From contig JAGFBZ010000010.1 of assembly GCA_018398805.1 (NCBI GenBank), positions 225,595 to 289,594 of the forward strand: a stretch of 64,000 nucleotides of DNA, in the 5' to 3' direction. Shown piece by piece: positions 52,799-63,664 of this stretch (position 1 is its first letter; each line of letters opens with the position of its first letter). The notes below the pieces were generated by a model. That model made no database searches. It was given only the letters and a program-made list of their open reading frames with translations, and was not told the origin of the DNA. A program made the position numbers and the translations under genes. The DNA comes from Hirundichthys speculiger. Lineage: Eukaryota; Chordata; Actinopteri; Beloniformes; Exocoetidae.

Positions 52799-53808
52799 TA
52801 GTGATGTTATGAGGCGTGCCAAGGCTCCGAAGCGTGTATCGAGTAATGGAGGGGGCGTTTCTGTGAAGTGCCTATCGAGGCTTGCCTCGTTTAGGGGAGG
52901 AGCCCAAAGCGATGATGTCCGAAGCTTCGCTGCCCGGCTGTACCACGTGACTGCTACAGGAAGTGGTTCAGATCTTGTCGCGGGGTTTGACAGCTTTATG
53001 AACGCCACAGGCTCCATTCAAAATGTGGGTTTTTGTAGGCGAGTTGCGGTCAGTTCAGAGTGTGGATAGAGTTTGGATAGCTTGGATACTAGAATCTGGA
53101 TAGCATTTATATAGTTTATGGTAGTTCAGTATATAGTTTGTACATGATGGCACAAACATTTTTATGCACTCCACCCTTAGCAAAAAGAAGTTTATTCAAG
53201 TGTACTATGAGTATACTTATTTTTTACTAAAAATGAGGAAGTATAATTGAAGGTGACTTTTTATAAACTATATTTTATTCACCCACTTAATAGTTTAGTG
53301 AAGTATACTTGGCTTACACTTAAAAGTATAAACAAAAGTCTAAGACTTTGGGCCAATTCCAATTCCTCTCTTAACCCTCAATCTCAACCCTCGCCCTTAA
53401 CCCTCAATTTTTGGCCCTCAATCTTAACCCTTGAAAGTAAGTGTCAGGGTTATCTTGTGACTTTGTAATGGGACGCCCCTCGAGTGCAGTTACGTCTTCA
53501 GACTGAAATGTATCAGAGCCCGTGTTGTCTCTGTATTCCCTGAAATTACACAGGAATAACATTGAAAAGAGCGCTTTATATTCTCTAAATAATATTAGCA
53601 AATAACACAATAGGGGAAACATTATTCAGTCCTCCGTCGCTACACAACAAGGTAAACAAGTAACGTGAAGCTGACCCGGACCGTCGACCGGACCTGTGGA
53701 GGATGTGGGTGTGAGGGAGAATTAACATTTGGAGTTGAAGAGCAGAGTGGCTTTGGGGACAAAGGTGGCTCTCCTCCTCTCAGTCCTGCAGGCAATGCAG
53801 CGGAGGCG

Positions 53809-54590
53809 TCACCCGGAGGGGAGCCATTGAAATGAGGTGTGGAGAATGTGAGAGGGGTCGTTGATTATCTTGCCTGCCTGTCTGAGGGCCTGTTGGCTGT
53901 AGACGTGTGAAACAGTTCTGACAGGCAGGCCGATGACTTTTGAGCACACTGATGCGGTGTGCTGCAGTCTGTTTCTGTGCTGTAGGCTGAGGGAGTGGAA
54001 CCAGCAGGTTATGGAGGATGTCATGATGCTTTCAATGAAGGCATAGTAAAAAGTCATCAAGATGTGTGTGCTGACTCCAAAGGAGTTGAGTTTCCGGAGG
54101 AGGTACAGCCGTTGGTGACACCTCCTGAGAATGTCCCCTGTGTTGTTAGAGAATTTCAGGAGGTTGTCGAAGATGGTGCCCAGGTATCTGTATTCCTCCA
54201 CTACCTCCACTGGCTTCCCGTGGATGGTGGTGGTGACTGCAGCAGCCAGATCCCTCTGCCTACTGGAGAAGGTCACCACCATCTCCTTGGTTTTGCTGAC
54301 GTTCAGTTCCAGTTTGGAGCTGTCACACCACTCTACAAACTCCTGGAGAACGGGTCCGTGGTGTTGTGAGGGGCCTGTCAGCAGTGACAGGAGAACTGTG
54401 TCGTCAACATATTTCACCAGGTGGCAGTTGGGCTGTGTGGATCTGCAGTCATCGGTGTAGAGGATGAAGAGCAGGGGGGAGAGCATACAGCCCTGGGGGG
54501 AGCCAGTGGATGTGGAGCGGAGGTCGGAGAGGAGGTTGTTAACCCAGACTTTCTGAGTCCTGTTGGTCAGAAAATCCAGTATCCACAGGA
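53809..54590 (-). pseudogene. non-LTR RT fragment (C-terminal half)
   Basis: The minus strand reads WILDFLTNRTQKVWVNNLL, SPQGCMLSPLLFILYTDDC, KYVDDTVLLSLL (catalytic YVDD) and a long thumb region to ISDPSHILHTSF-like sequence. It continues openly for 226 codons. Its 5' end stops exactly at a TTAGGG-type repeat (54590), so it is 5'-truncated. It lies inside the 53350-55498 element. Confidence 0.85.
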
Positions 54591-54608
54591 TTAGGGTTAG
54601 GGTTAGGA
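54590..54608. repeat. short telomere-like repeat
   Basis: ATTAGGGTTAGGGTTAGG, about three TTAGGG units, at the 5' truncation point of the LINE fragment. Confidence 0.85.
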
Positions 54609-55005
54609 TAAGCGGGAGACGACAGACAGACGGACGGATTATGAATCCGTATTATGAAGATGAATATGAGGATATAAAGGGTGGAATAGGATTGACTAGA
54701 TAAGTACACTGGAGTTAAAATTGATGTTGATATTTTATCGTTTTATCTCCTTTTGTCATTCTGTGAAGTACAGTTAATATAATTTAAGGTGAAGAAAAAA
54801 GTCCTCCAAGTCCTCCAATAACCTATGCAATATAAATACTGTGCATACAAAGTATTAAAAATACAAGAAACTAACCTTTTTCTCTTCCGCGATAATGAAG
54901 TTGCTGCTATACGCATGCGCAGTCAACTCAGGTAGGAAAATATTATGAGTAGGAAGAAATCTCAGAACACCCGGGACGGCAGACCGGGACCACCGACGAA
55001 TACAA

Positions 55006-55078
55006 GTAACGTGAAGCCGACCTGGACCGCTGACGGGACGGGTCCCGTCGGTTGTCCGGGTCGGCTTCACGTTACTTG
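55006..55078. repeat. GC-rich foldback
   Basis: ACAAGTAACGTGAAGCCGAC and its near-complement GTCGGCTTCACGTTACTTGT are separated by a GGACGGGTCC-type core. A single-arm relative (AAGTAACGTGAAGCTGAC) lies at about 53658. Confidence 0.85.
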
Positions 55079-55546
55079 TATACCTTGTTGTGTAGCGACG
55101 GAGGACTGAATAATGTACCAGGACCACCGACGAGTACAACATGAAGCCAACGGGACCGCCGGTCCGGCAGCAAACATCGTAAAGTAAAAAAATAAATGTT
55201 ACGCAACAATGATGTTAATCCATGAAAAAAAATCTCAAACAAACACAATAAAATGGTTTCGTAACATTTATATCTTTAAGATATACGAAGATACTTACGT
55301 TTGTAGCTAGCTTCTGGATAGCCCTTACTTCCAAGGGTGGTGTCGGAAAATCTCAATTTTGAGGGCGATACAGCCCTCAAACTCGTCCCTCAACTTGACT
55401 TCCCTCAGAATTGGGACACCACTTGCCCTTAGCGGGAACGCGCATTTTTGAGATTGAGGGTTGAGATTGAGGGTTAAGGGAGGAATTGGAATTCACCCTA
55501 AGTACATTAATACTAAGACTTACACTTATTCTAACTGATACTTAAG

Positions 55547-55550
<4 letters not shown>

Positions 55551-55598
<48 letters not shown>
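55551..55598. repeat. (AT)n-(TG)n microsatellite
   Basis: A run of about 15 AT units followed by TG units. Confidence 0.95.
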
Positions 55599-55942
55599 CT
55601 CACAAAATAAGTGTTTTGTTGAGATATTGTTACTTTTTGTTGCCTTTCCCCTTAGAGTCACTTTTTGGTATTGTAATTGTATTTTATTTTATTCTGTCAA
55701 ATAAGCGATTACAGAGTCCTCTGTGCCATGTGAAAGGGTGTTCTCCAAGGCTGGAGAGATTGTGTCTTAAAAAAAAGGAATCGGTTAAAACCAAAAACTG
55801 TGGAAAAATTGCTGTTTCTGAATAAAAATACATAAAATCACCCCTTTAATGGTCATCATTGTCCAAGTTGCACAAGCATATTGAGTGCGCCCCCTCCGTA
55901 GTTCCACAAACACTTTCATTGTTCTCTGCCTGAATAAGCTCA

Positions 55943-56095
55943 GGTGCCCCGGTAGCGCAGTGGTTAGGGCAGGCGGCCCTTGAACAGAGGCTACAGTCCT
56001 GGTGTGGCTGGTCGTGAGTTTGACTCCCAGCTCGTCGACCCTCTGACGCGTGTCTTCCCCCTTCTTATGATACTACTCTGGGAAACATTAAACAG
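55943..56095 (+). repeat. tRNA-headed SINE
   Basis: Box A-like GGTAGCGCAGTGGTTAG and box B-like GAGTTTGACTCC, about 70 bp apart, followed by a non-tRNA body. A SINE rather than a tRNA gene: no acceptor stem closes it. Confidence 0.65.
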
Positions 56096-56201
56096 ATTAC
56101 ATTCAAACAATATTTTATTATGCACTTGATCATTTATGTAGACCAATTATTTGGTCATATACATTTTGTTATTCACAGTCATTCGCAAGAGCCATGACTG
56201 A

Positions 56202-57975
56202 TATTGTCCAACCGATAGGGATTTTTTTGGCCCGATAACGATAACCGATTTTAAAGGAGGGGCAATCACCGATAGCCGATATAGTGAATTTTTGAGATGG
56301 AATGAAAACAGGCCTTCGATTGTGCAAAGATTTTGCTCCGATATGATTATGCAAGGGTACAGTCATAGTAGTACAGCCAGCTGCTTTATTACAACAATGT
56401 CTTTATTCAAAACTTAATGTTTTTTAAATTACCCTGAACATTTGTAGTTTTTCAGTCAAACAAAAAGAAAAAAGTGGAATGACACAGACAGCAGATTTGC
56501 ACATAAAAATAAAATAATGTAGCTGCTACTACTGAACGCTTCAAGAGGACATGAAACATTCAAATAAATTGTGATGGTTTACTAAATGGTCATCCCCTCT
56601 AAACAACCATTATATATTAAACATGATAAATATAAGCATTTAGGAGAAAAAAAAAAGAAGCTCTTTATATTGCCTGACCCTCGCATGTGACACTCATACA
56701 GTACCAATCATTACCAATCATTTGCTGCTGCTGCGCTGGATAGCAGCGCTGAAAAGACGTCTTTGAGCCGACAGATTTCAACTGCAGCACAATAATGATC
56801 TGATGTGAGCTTTCTTAAACAATATAGCAGTCTTATAACTGTCAGAAATTCAAAACGAAGCACAACCACTATTATCACGCGGACCTATTCACCTAAAGCT
56901 CCCATCAGTCCACAGCAGCAGACACCGTCTGACTGCTCAGTCAGAGTCACAGCTGAAATATCCACAGAAATATTTCTTACCTTACCCCACGTTTTTCACA
57001 GCTAGAGTCAGGCTCAAATCTCAGATTTAAAACATTATAATCCACAGGTGTTATTATTCCCAAATCCGTAATCTTCCTCATCGTCACGTTACTTCATAAT
57101 AATTTGTGCGATAGTTTTTTTTAATATCCATAGAAATACAATAGTGGTCTCCTCCTTGTCTTCTTCTCCTGTGCTTTGTATGTCTCCTCCTATCATTTAT
57201 CTAGACGTTACCTGTCTCGATATCTTTTATTATGTTTGACTGTAAATGCATTGTACGGCGCAGCCGAGCGACTAGTGCTTGCTTGGATTCATCAATCCTT
57301 TTAACCAGGCATTTGTATTAAACTGTATCCTTCTGTGCTTTTGAGCAAACCGGGTTCACAAACACGGGGAAATTAACACAGGACAATGAATCCACAATTA
57401 TACCGATGGCATGTCATGTGTTGGGCTGTTTTAGTTTTTGTTACTTAAACATGAACTGATCCCTGAACTCTGCTAACGTCATTTATGTAGCTAATGCTAC
57501 GAGACACCAGCTAATGCTACGAGGCGGATGGTAAAGTTACCTCGTAGTTAGGCTACTAATTAATAATTAGCTTACACACGGGGGTCTTGGTCGGAGACAC
57601 TTTCATGTTGAAAGGGGCAATTAAATGTGGCCTTTAATGATCATGTTAACAGTTACTTAGCCTATTTCATTAACTAACTTACCGTTGCTTGTGGCTAGAG
57701 GGAAAAACTCTTGCGATGCTGCTGGCTCGGTCAGAGTTTTGGCGATGAGGTGAGGTGATGTGGTGAAGAGTAAAGTGGGGGATGGACTGAAATGTGAACT
57801 GAGCTCAGCGCGCTCTGCTGGACAAAATAAATCATTACACCAGCACTTTATTATTTGTCACACATTTTTTTTCTATCGGCGAGACATTTCACCGATATGA
57901 TAGAACCTCAGATAGAACGGGCTTCGTCCTATCGGCCCCCGATATATCGGTGAACCGATAATCGGTCTGACACTA
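56202..57975. mobile_element. DNA element with CCGATA-rich TIRs
   Basis: The left end TATTGTCCAACCGATAGG and the right end (inverted) TAGTGTCAGACCGATAATCG are imperfect TIRs, with CCGATA words repeated inside both ends. About 1.8 kb, no transposase. A non-autonomous DNA transposon; superfamily unresolved. Confidence 0.7.
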
Positions 57976-58713
57976 ATGAGTGATACATAAATTCAGTGCA
58001 TCACATCTTAAGATTCAGCTGGCTGTGATTATAAACCTGACCAGTAGGTGGTGTCATGTGCATATGAAGCATCAAGAAATTAACCTTTTCTCGAACCAAT
58101 TGGCTGATGTGTTACAATGCTTCACGAGGCTTCATCTCACCATCACTAGGAATAATAAGACAATTGATCTTCTGTATACCAACGTGAGGGATGCATACAG
58201 AGCCACCCCCTTCCCCCACTTGGGAAGTCTGATCACAACCTGGTCCACCTACAGCCCCAGTACTCCCCCCTGGTGCAAAGGCAGTCGACTACAACACGCT
58301 CTATCAGGAAGTGGTCGTCTGAAGTGGAGGACGCCCTGAGAGACTGCTTTGAAGCCACGGACTGGGATGTGCTGCTGAAACCTCATGGTGAGGACATCGA
58401 AGGGCAGACACACTGTCTGACCGATTATTTAAATTTCTGTTTAGACGTGGTCACCCCTGCTAAGACTGTACGCTGCTACCCGAACAATAAACCCTGGGTG
58501 ACTCAAGAGGTCAAAGCTGTCCTTAACAGGAAGAAGGTAGCTTTCAGGAGCAAGGACAGGGAGGCCATTAAATCAGCACAGCGGGAGGTGAAACAGGGCC
58601 TGAAAGAGGCAAAACACACCTACAGGAGGAAAGTTGAACAGAAACTGAGTGAAAGTAGCATGAGGGAGGTCTGGGGTGGTGTTAATACCATCACAGGCCA
58701 CAGGGTCCCTGAC

Positions 58714-58788
58714 CCCCTAACCCTAACCCCCTAACCCTAACCCCCTAACCCCCTAACCCTAACCCTAACCCCCTAACCCTAACCCATA
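58714..58788 (+). repeat. telomere-like array inside LINE
   Basis: Alternating CCCTAA and CCCCCTAA units, about ten in total, located between the linker and RT of the LINE ORF2. Confidence 0.9.
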
Positions 58789-59947
58789 ACAGCAAGAGGG
58801 TCAGTGGAGGAGGCAAACAGACTTAATAACTTTTTTAACCGGTTTGACCAGCCCACGACCCTCCCACCCTCACTGCAGCCCCCTCTCCCCCTCCCCCCAG
58901 TGCACCTCCTCCACAACAACAATGCAGTCCCCTTCTCCCCCCTCCCCTCCCCACATCCTTCTCCCCACATAACTGCAGACCAAGTCAGGGGAGAACTGAG
59001 GAAGCTTCATCCCAGGAAAGCGGCAGGCCCTGATAAGGTGCCCCCCCGGCTGCTTAAGACCTGCGCTGCTGAACTGGGGGAGCCACTCCAGCATGTTTTC
59101 AACCTTAGCTGACAACTAGGGAAAGTGCCCACTTTATGGAAAACATCGTGCATCGTTCCAGTTCCTAAAAAGAACCGGCCCAGCGAGCTGAACGACTTCC
59201 GACCAGTGGCACTCACATCACACCTGATGAAGACACTGGAGCGGCTCTTCCTCAAGCTTCTCAGGCCCCAAGTGCAACATGCCCAGGACCCCCTACAGTT
59301 TGCCTATCGGGCAGGTGTTGGTGTGGAGGATGCCATCCTGTATCTTCTACATCGCGCCCACTCGCACCTGGATAAGGGAGGTGGCACGGTGAGGATCCTT
59401 TTTCTGGATTTCTCAAGTGCCTTTAATACCATCCAGCCCCTTATGCTTCAGGACAAACTGCTGAGGATGCAAGTGGACCCCTGCTTGGTGTCCTGGATCT
59501 CTGACTACCTCACCGACAGACCGCAGTATGTCAGGCTGACGGACATCATGTCTGACACTGTGGTCAGCAGTACAGGAGCACCGCAGGGGACAGTGCTGGC
59601 CCCCCTTCTCTTCACCCTATACACCTCAGACTTCTGCTACAGCTCGGAGCTGTGTCACATCCAGAAGTTTGCAGATGACACAGTTATCATGGGGTGTATT
59701 AGGGATGACAGAGAAGAAGAGTACAGGAGTCTGGTGAATGACTTTGTTGTCTGGAGCCAAAGGAACCACCTGCACCTCAACACCTCAAAGACTAAAGAGC
59801 TGGTCATGGACTTTGGGAAGTCCAGACCATGTCCACGTCCAGTGTTGGTCAGGGGTGATGAGGTAGAGGTTGTAGTAACTACAAATACCTTGGGGTGTGG
59901 CTGGATAACAAGCTGGACTGGTCATGTAACACAGAACACCTGTACAA

Positions 59948-60217
59948 TGGGGCGGCTGTGGCTCAGGTGGTAGAAAGGGTTGACTGGTAACCGGAAAGTT
60001 GCCGGTTCAATTCCCGTGCTCCCCTGGCTACATATCGAAGTATCCCTGAGCAAGATAATGAACCCCAAGTTGCTCCTGGTGAGCATGTGGTACCCTGCGT
60101 GGTAGCCTCGGCCATCAGTGTGTGAATGTGTGCGTGAATGGGTGAATGTGAGGCCTAATGTAAACCACTTTGAGGGCACCTCGGTGCTGATAAAGCGGTA
60201 TATAAGTGCAGTCCATT
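59948..60217 (+). mobile_element. tRNA-derived SINE in LINE
   Basis: Starts GGGGCGGCTGTGGCTCAGG (box A GTGGCTCAGGTGGTAGA), box B GGTTCAATTCCC at about 60003, and ends with GGTATATAAGTGCAGTCCAT, a LINE-like tail. TACAA on both sides (59943-59947 and 60218-60222) marks target duplication within the RT reading. Confidence 0.88.
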
Positions 60218-60962
60218 TACAAGAGGGGCCAGTGTAGACTGTATTTCCTGAGGAGGCTGCGATCTTTCAACATCTGCAGGAAACTGCTGCAGATGTTTTA
60301 CCAGTCTGTGGTTGCCAGTGCCCTCTTCTATGCTGTGGTGTGTTGGGGTGGCAGTACATCCACAAAGCACTCAAACAGGCTGGACAAACTGATCAGGCGA
60401 GCTAGCTCTGTGGTCGGCTCAAAGCTGGACTCTCTGGTGACAGTAGCAGAGAGGAGATCGAGGAACAAACTGCTGGCTATTATGGACAACGCCAGTCACC
60501 CTCTGCAGCCTGTCATCAGTGCACAGAAAAGCCTGTTGAGTGACAGACTGCTTCTCCCCAGGTGCAGAACCAACAGACTCAGAGACTCCTTTGTCCCCCG
60601 AGCCATCAAACTGTATAACTCTGCACTAGGTGGGAGGGGGAGGGGTAGCAGGAAGAGAGAGGGATTGGAGAAGTCGGGACACTAAACTGAATATTTATGG
60701 TTGTGCAATCGATGTTTATTCTCTGGGTGTGCAATAGTATTTTAAGACTATTCTAATACTGTACTATTTTTTTTATTCTATTTTATAATATTTTTTACTC
60801 TCTTATTGATATATTCTCACTGTATCTTAATCTATATTTCAAACTGTGTTTGCTTTTTACTGCTTTGTTGGTGCTGTAGCTGCTGGAACCACAATTTCCC
60901 TGACGGAGACCTCCCAAGGGATTAATAAAGTTCTATCTAATCTAATCTAATCTAATCTAATC

Positions 60963-61680
60963 ACTACAAAACGCAAAGATCCAAAAATGCAAAACATAAA
61001 CTTATCTTAATCCAGGGAGACAAGACTGCAACACACATCATACGACTAATGGACCCACAGAGAACAGGGGAAAATGACAGGACTTAAAGGTGGGGTGGGT
61101 GTTGTTTTTTTGCAACACTTTTTACAATATTGCCTGAAAACCTTTTCACATTTCCATTGCACCCACTGAAATAAAATGTTTGCAAAAAAAACTAAACATT
61201 TTGGTCCAGTCTAGAAGGTATAATCAGAGAAAAACTCTGACCAATCAAAAAAGTGATCATCACTATTTTGATTGGCTGCCTAATACGTCCATCAAATATC
61301 ACCCCTCCCTCCCTCCCTCCCTCCCTATGGTTCATGCAGTCGTGAATCGTGTGAAGGCGTGGTTTCGAGGGGTGAGCTGAAGAGGAGGAGGCGGAGCCTT
61401 TGGGAGGAGGGAGGGAGTGTATATTTTCAAAATCTCACTTGAGTTGGATTGCTGGAACCGTTTTTCAAACAACACCTACTCCACCTTTAAATACACAGAG
61501 GAACAAACGAGAGGCAGGTGCAGGGAATCAGTGGTAACGAGGGGAAGGAAGCAAAGCAGAAAACAATAGAGACAAGGCAGACCTTTCAAAGTAAAACAGG
61601 AACCACTAAAGAGAGGGAGAGATGCCAACCTGACAGACACTGACACACACAGGGCTGTCATGGCGACAAGGCCATGACAG
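60963..61680 (-). repeat. LTR-like sequence, right part
   Basis: GACAAGACTGCAACACAC, AGGCAGGTGCAGGGAATCAG, ending GTCATGGCGACAAGGCCATG ACA. It resembles the long non-coding LTRs of fish gypsy elements. The MITE at 61087-61487 is inserted in it. Confidence 0.4.
61087..61487. mobile_element. TA-flanked MITE, copy 2
   Basis: 401 bp, ends AAGGTGGGGTGGGTGTTGTT and (inverted) AAGGTGGAGTAGGTGTTGTT, TA on both sides. Opposite orientation to copy 1 (33848-34244) and nearly identical. Confidence 0.88.
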
Positions 61681-61681
61681 A

Positions 61682-62220
61682 GAGAGTGTTTGTCCTGATG
61701 GACGCCTGCCACATGCTGAAGCTGCACGCAACATGTTACAGGTAAATGCTGATTGTTGTGCCAGCTTATTTGCTTTTTAATGATATTTTATTGTTGTGGT
61801 GTTTCTATTTCCATAATAACGACTGCATGTGATGCCTTCCATTTTTCTGTGTGGACTTGTGTGAGCTGTGAATATTGCAGATTCTCATTGTGATCCTAAA
61901 GGCATCCAGCCCTATAATGAACACCACTGACCCCATTAACTGGAAATACATCATTCATCTCAATGATGTTCACATGAAGGACGGACTGCATGTTGCAAAC
62001 AAAATCACGCACAAGCATGTCCACTTCCACAGCCAAAAGATGAAAGTGTCCCTGTCTGCAGACTTGGAGTCGCTCAGTAGCAGTCGCTCTGTGCACATTG
62101 AGGGACCTGGGTGACTCCCAGTTTACAGACTGTGAAGCGACGGCTGAATTCATAAAAGAAAAGTTGACACATTACACCAGAAAGACAGTCAGGGATTATG
62201 CTGAAATCAATATGAAAGAC
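61682..62220 (+). pseudogene. P-element/THAP9-like transposase, C half
   Basis: Two exon pieces. 61682-61741 reads RVFVLMDACHMLKL (the conserved D-x-C-H-M-L-K-L box) up to a CAG|GTAAAT donor. 61881-62220, after TATTGCAG, reads SSPIMNTTDPINWKYI, LHVANKITHKHVHFHSQKMK and, after a frameshift near 62110, QFTDCEATAEFI. These are C-terminal blocks of P-element/THAP9-type transposases, which follow the N-half blocks at 51.8-52.7 kb. The central segment between the MLDAMAIK and MLKL boxes is absent. Confidence 0.8.
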
Positions 62221-62264
62221 TGCAGTCTTCCATGTTCTTAGTTCTTCCTACGAGGTGAAATCAC

Positions 62265-62345
62265 ACATGAGGAGATGAGGTTAAGGTGATGGACTGCTAA
62301 TCCATTGTGCTCTACACGCATGGGTTCAAATCCCAGTCTTGTCGT
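62265..62345 (+). pseudogene. tRNA-Ser(GCT)-like, degenerate
   Basis: GATGGACTGCTAATCCAT matches the anticodon arm of vertebrate tRNA-Ser(GCT), with the variable arm (TGTGCTCTACACGCA) and T arm GGGTTCAAATCCC. The D arm has lost about two bases and the acceptor stem pairs poorly (one mismatch, three wobbles). Pol III box B is nearly intact. Probably a pseudogene. Confidence 0.7.
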
Positions 62346-63290
62346 ATGTACTGTGATGTGACAGCACTGTTTTGGAGGGTTCTTCTAAAACTGCTCCCCC
62401 TTGGAAATATCCGTCATACATCACTCCTTAGTTAGATCATGATATGGCAGACGTCTTTAACACATTTCAATGTCAAGAGTCCTCTGTCTCCATTCTGGGT
62501 CCCACCTGGGTTCAAGAAAAATCCTCTCAATAATGCTAACCCAAGCAGCATGTATGCACCTCTTGCTCCTTCCACTATGTTGATTTTCCTTTATTTTCAG
62601 TCGTGTTTCTTCGCAGAGTTTGGAGGTCATCTTTGGCAGACAGGCAGGCTGCAACATCTAATCTCTGGGATGTCATTGTTTCTGGGATCATTTGACAGCT
62701 TTGTCCATTCCAAGGTTAGTTTGGATGGCGTTACCTCATTTGACACCTGTGGCCACCTGGAGTTTACCTCTGCATTTAAGGACCTTAAGGAGGCGGGGCC
62801 TCACATACAGGCCTCTGTAGTGCTTGGAGAGACCTGAACCATCTATTTGGATCACATGTCTCATAATAGGGTGTTATTCCAATATTTGTATAACTTACTT
62901 TACCAGTAATATACTTTGTTCTAGTGAGGCAATTAATCAATAATTAAACAAATTGAAACAAACAAAAATTCTTCTGAATAACAACAAAACCTTGAGCTAA
63001 TTATTCCAGACGGCTACGTGTCCCAAACTCCTACGATGATGGAACCCGTCTGGTAAACAGGAGTGATGAAATCCACATATTCACATTCCAGAGGAAAAGT
63101 CACGGATGCACAAAACAGCATTATTCAAACAATAAGGTCTCGCTGAGCCCAAATGCCACTTTTCTATAACAGCACTGCAAAGTAGATAGTTGGAGAGATG
63201 AGCAAGAAGCAGCCCTCTTCTTTCGTTGAAGGAGAGAGCCTCTAAAGATTGTCCAACCTGACTGGTGGAAGATAGAAAAGCTCACTTGCT
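62346..63290. other. unassigned stretch
   Basis: Contains an open plus-strand frame (62439-62837) without recognisable domains or splice support. No repeat recognised. Confidence 0.4.
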
Positions 63291-63361
63291 AGCTACAGCC
63301 AAGAATTGAACCTGTATCTTCTGCTTAGAAGGTAGCTATGCTCACCACTATACCACAATCT
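63291..63361 (-). pseudogene. tRNA-Gly(TCC)-derived sequence 1
   Basis: The minus strand GTGGTATAGTGGTGAGCATA is identical to the D-arm region of vertebrate tRNA-Gly(TCC), then CTACCTTCTAAGCAG with an altered anticodon (TCT) and box B GGTTCAATTCT. Acceptor stem pairing is weak. A tandem relative lies at 63593-63664. Confidence 0.7.
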
Positions 63362-63592
63362 CAATCCCAACAAATTGGAGGAAATCAGGCTCTTCTGTGA
63401 GGAAAAAAAGTTGAGGTGAAGCTGACACAGCTTAACGTGTGTTTAAGGACACAGCTACTTGTATCAGGGTGTGAATAAGGAGGGAAACATCTAAAACCTG
63501 CAGGACAGCGGCTCTCCAAGACCGACTTTTGACACCCCTGCTGTAAAGATTGCCCAAGGTGACTGGCAGAAGACAGAAAAGCTCATTTGCTT

Positions 63593-63664
63593 GCAGTAGC
63601 CAGGAACAGAACCTGGGTCTTCTGCTTAAAAAGCAGCTATGCTCACCACTATACCACAATCACA
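63593..63664 (-). pseudogene. tRNA-Gly(TCC)-derived sequence 2
   Basis: The same minus-strand D-arm match as copy 1. The anticodon arm CTGCTTTTTAAGCAG pairs well but the anticodon reads TTT; box B is GGTTCTGTTCC. The flanks (AAAGATTGCCCAA, CAGAAAAGCTCA) match those of copy 1, so a unit of about 300 bp was duplicated. Confidence 0.7.

Larger units (their letters stand above)
53350..55498. mobile_element. DNA element with CCAATTCC/CCCTCAATC TIRs
   Basis: The left end GGGCCAATTCCAATTCCTC and the right end (inverted) GGGTGAATTCCAATTCCTCC run on into TTAACCCTCAATCTCAACCC on both sides. The interior contains a LINE RT fragment and GC-rich palindromes, so it is probably a foldback or non-autonomous transposon with insertions. 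Target duplication not resolved. Confidence 0.65.
52799..58147. mobile_element. possible hAT-like element, nested
   Basis: The left end TAGTGATG...CCGAAGC and the right end (inverted) TAGTGATG...GAAGC are similar, with GAAGC-rich subterminal sequence. No 8-bp duplication was identified, and the interior carries several other repeats. The right end abuts the LINE at 58148. Confidence 0.3.
58148..60685 (+). pseudogene. LINE ORF2: endonuclease end + RT
   Basis: Reading order: endonuclease end (KTIDLLYTNVRDAY; the SDHNLV box is readable in another frame near 58230), linker (WVTQEVKAVLNRKKVAF), then after the telomere-like array RT blocks (HPRKAAGPDKVPPRLL, VALTSHLMKTLERLF, ILFLDFSSAFNTI, GAPQGTVLAPLLFTLY, the catalytic KFADDTVIM) and a C-terminal region (RRLRSFNICRKLLQMFYQSV, WGGSTSTKHSNRLD). 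Breaks: frameshift near 58225, stop at 59110, frameshift near 59870 and the SINE. Catalytic Asp pair kept. Confidence 0.9.
58148..60962 (+). mobile_element. jockey-superfamily LINE, 5'-truncated
   Basis: Begins within the endonuclease (RNNKTIDLLYTN), runs through RT and ends in a (TCTAA)n tail (60935-60962) after a GGGATTAATAAAGTT sequence. It contains a telomere-like array (58714-58788) and an inserted SINE (59948-60217). Confidence 0.88.

Noticed and set aside
53995..54460. Two plus-strand frames above 100 codons
   Set aside because: Antisense shadows of the LINE RT on the minus strand.
62439..62837. 132-codon plus-strand frame as a further P-element exon
   Set aside because: No conserved block of the family is visible and no splice sites fit.
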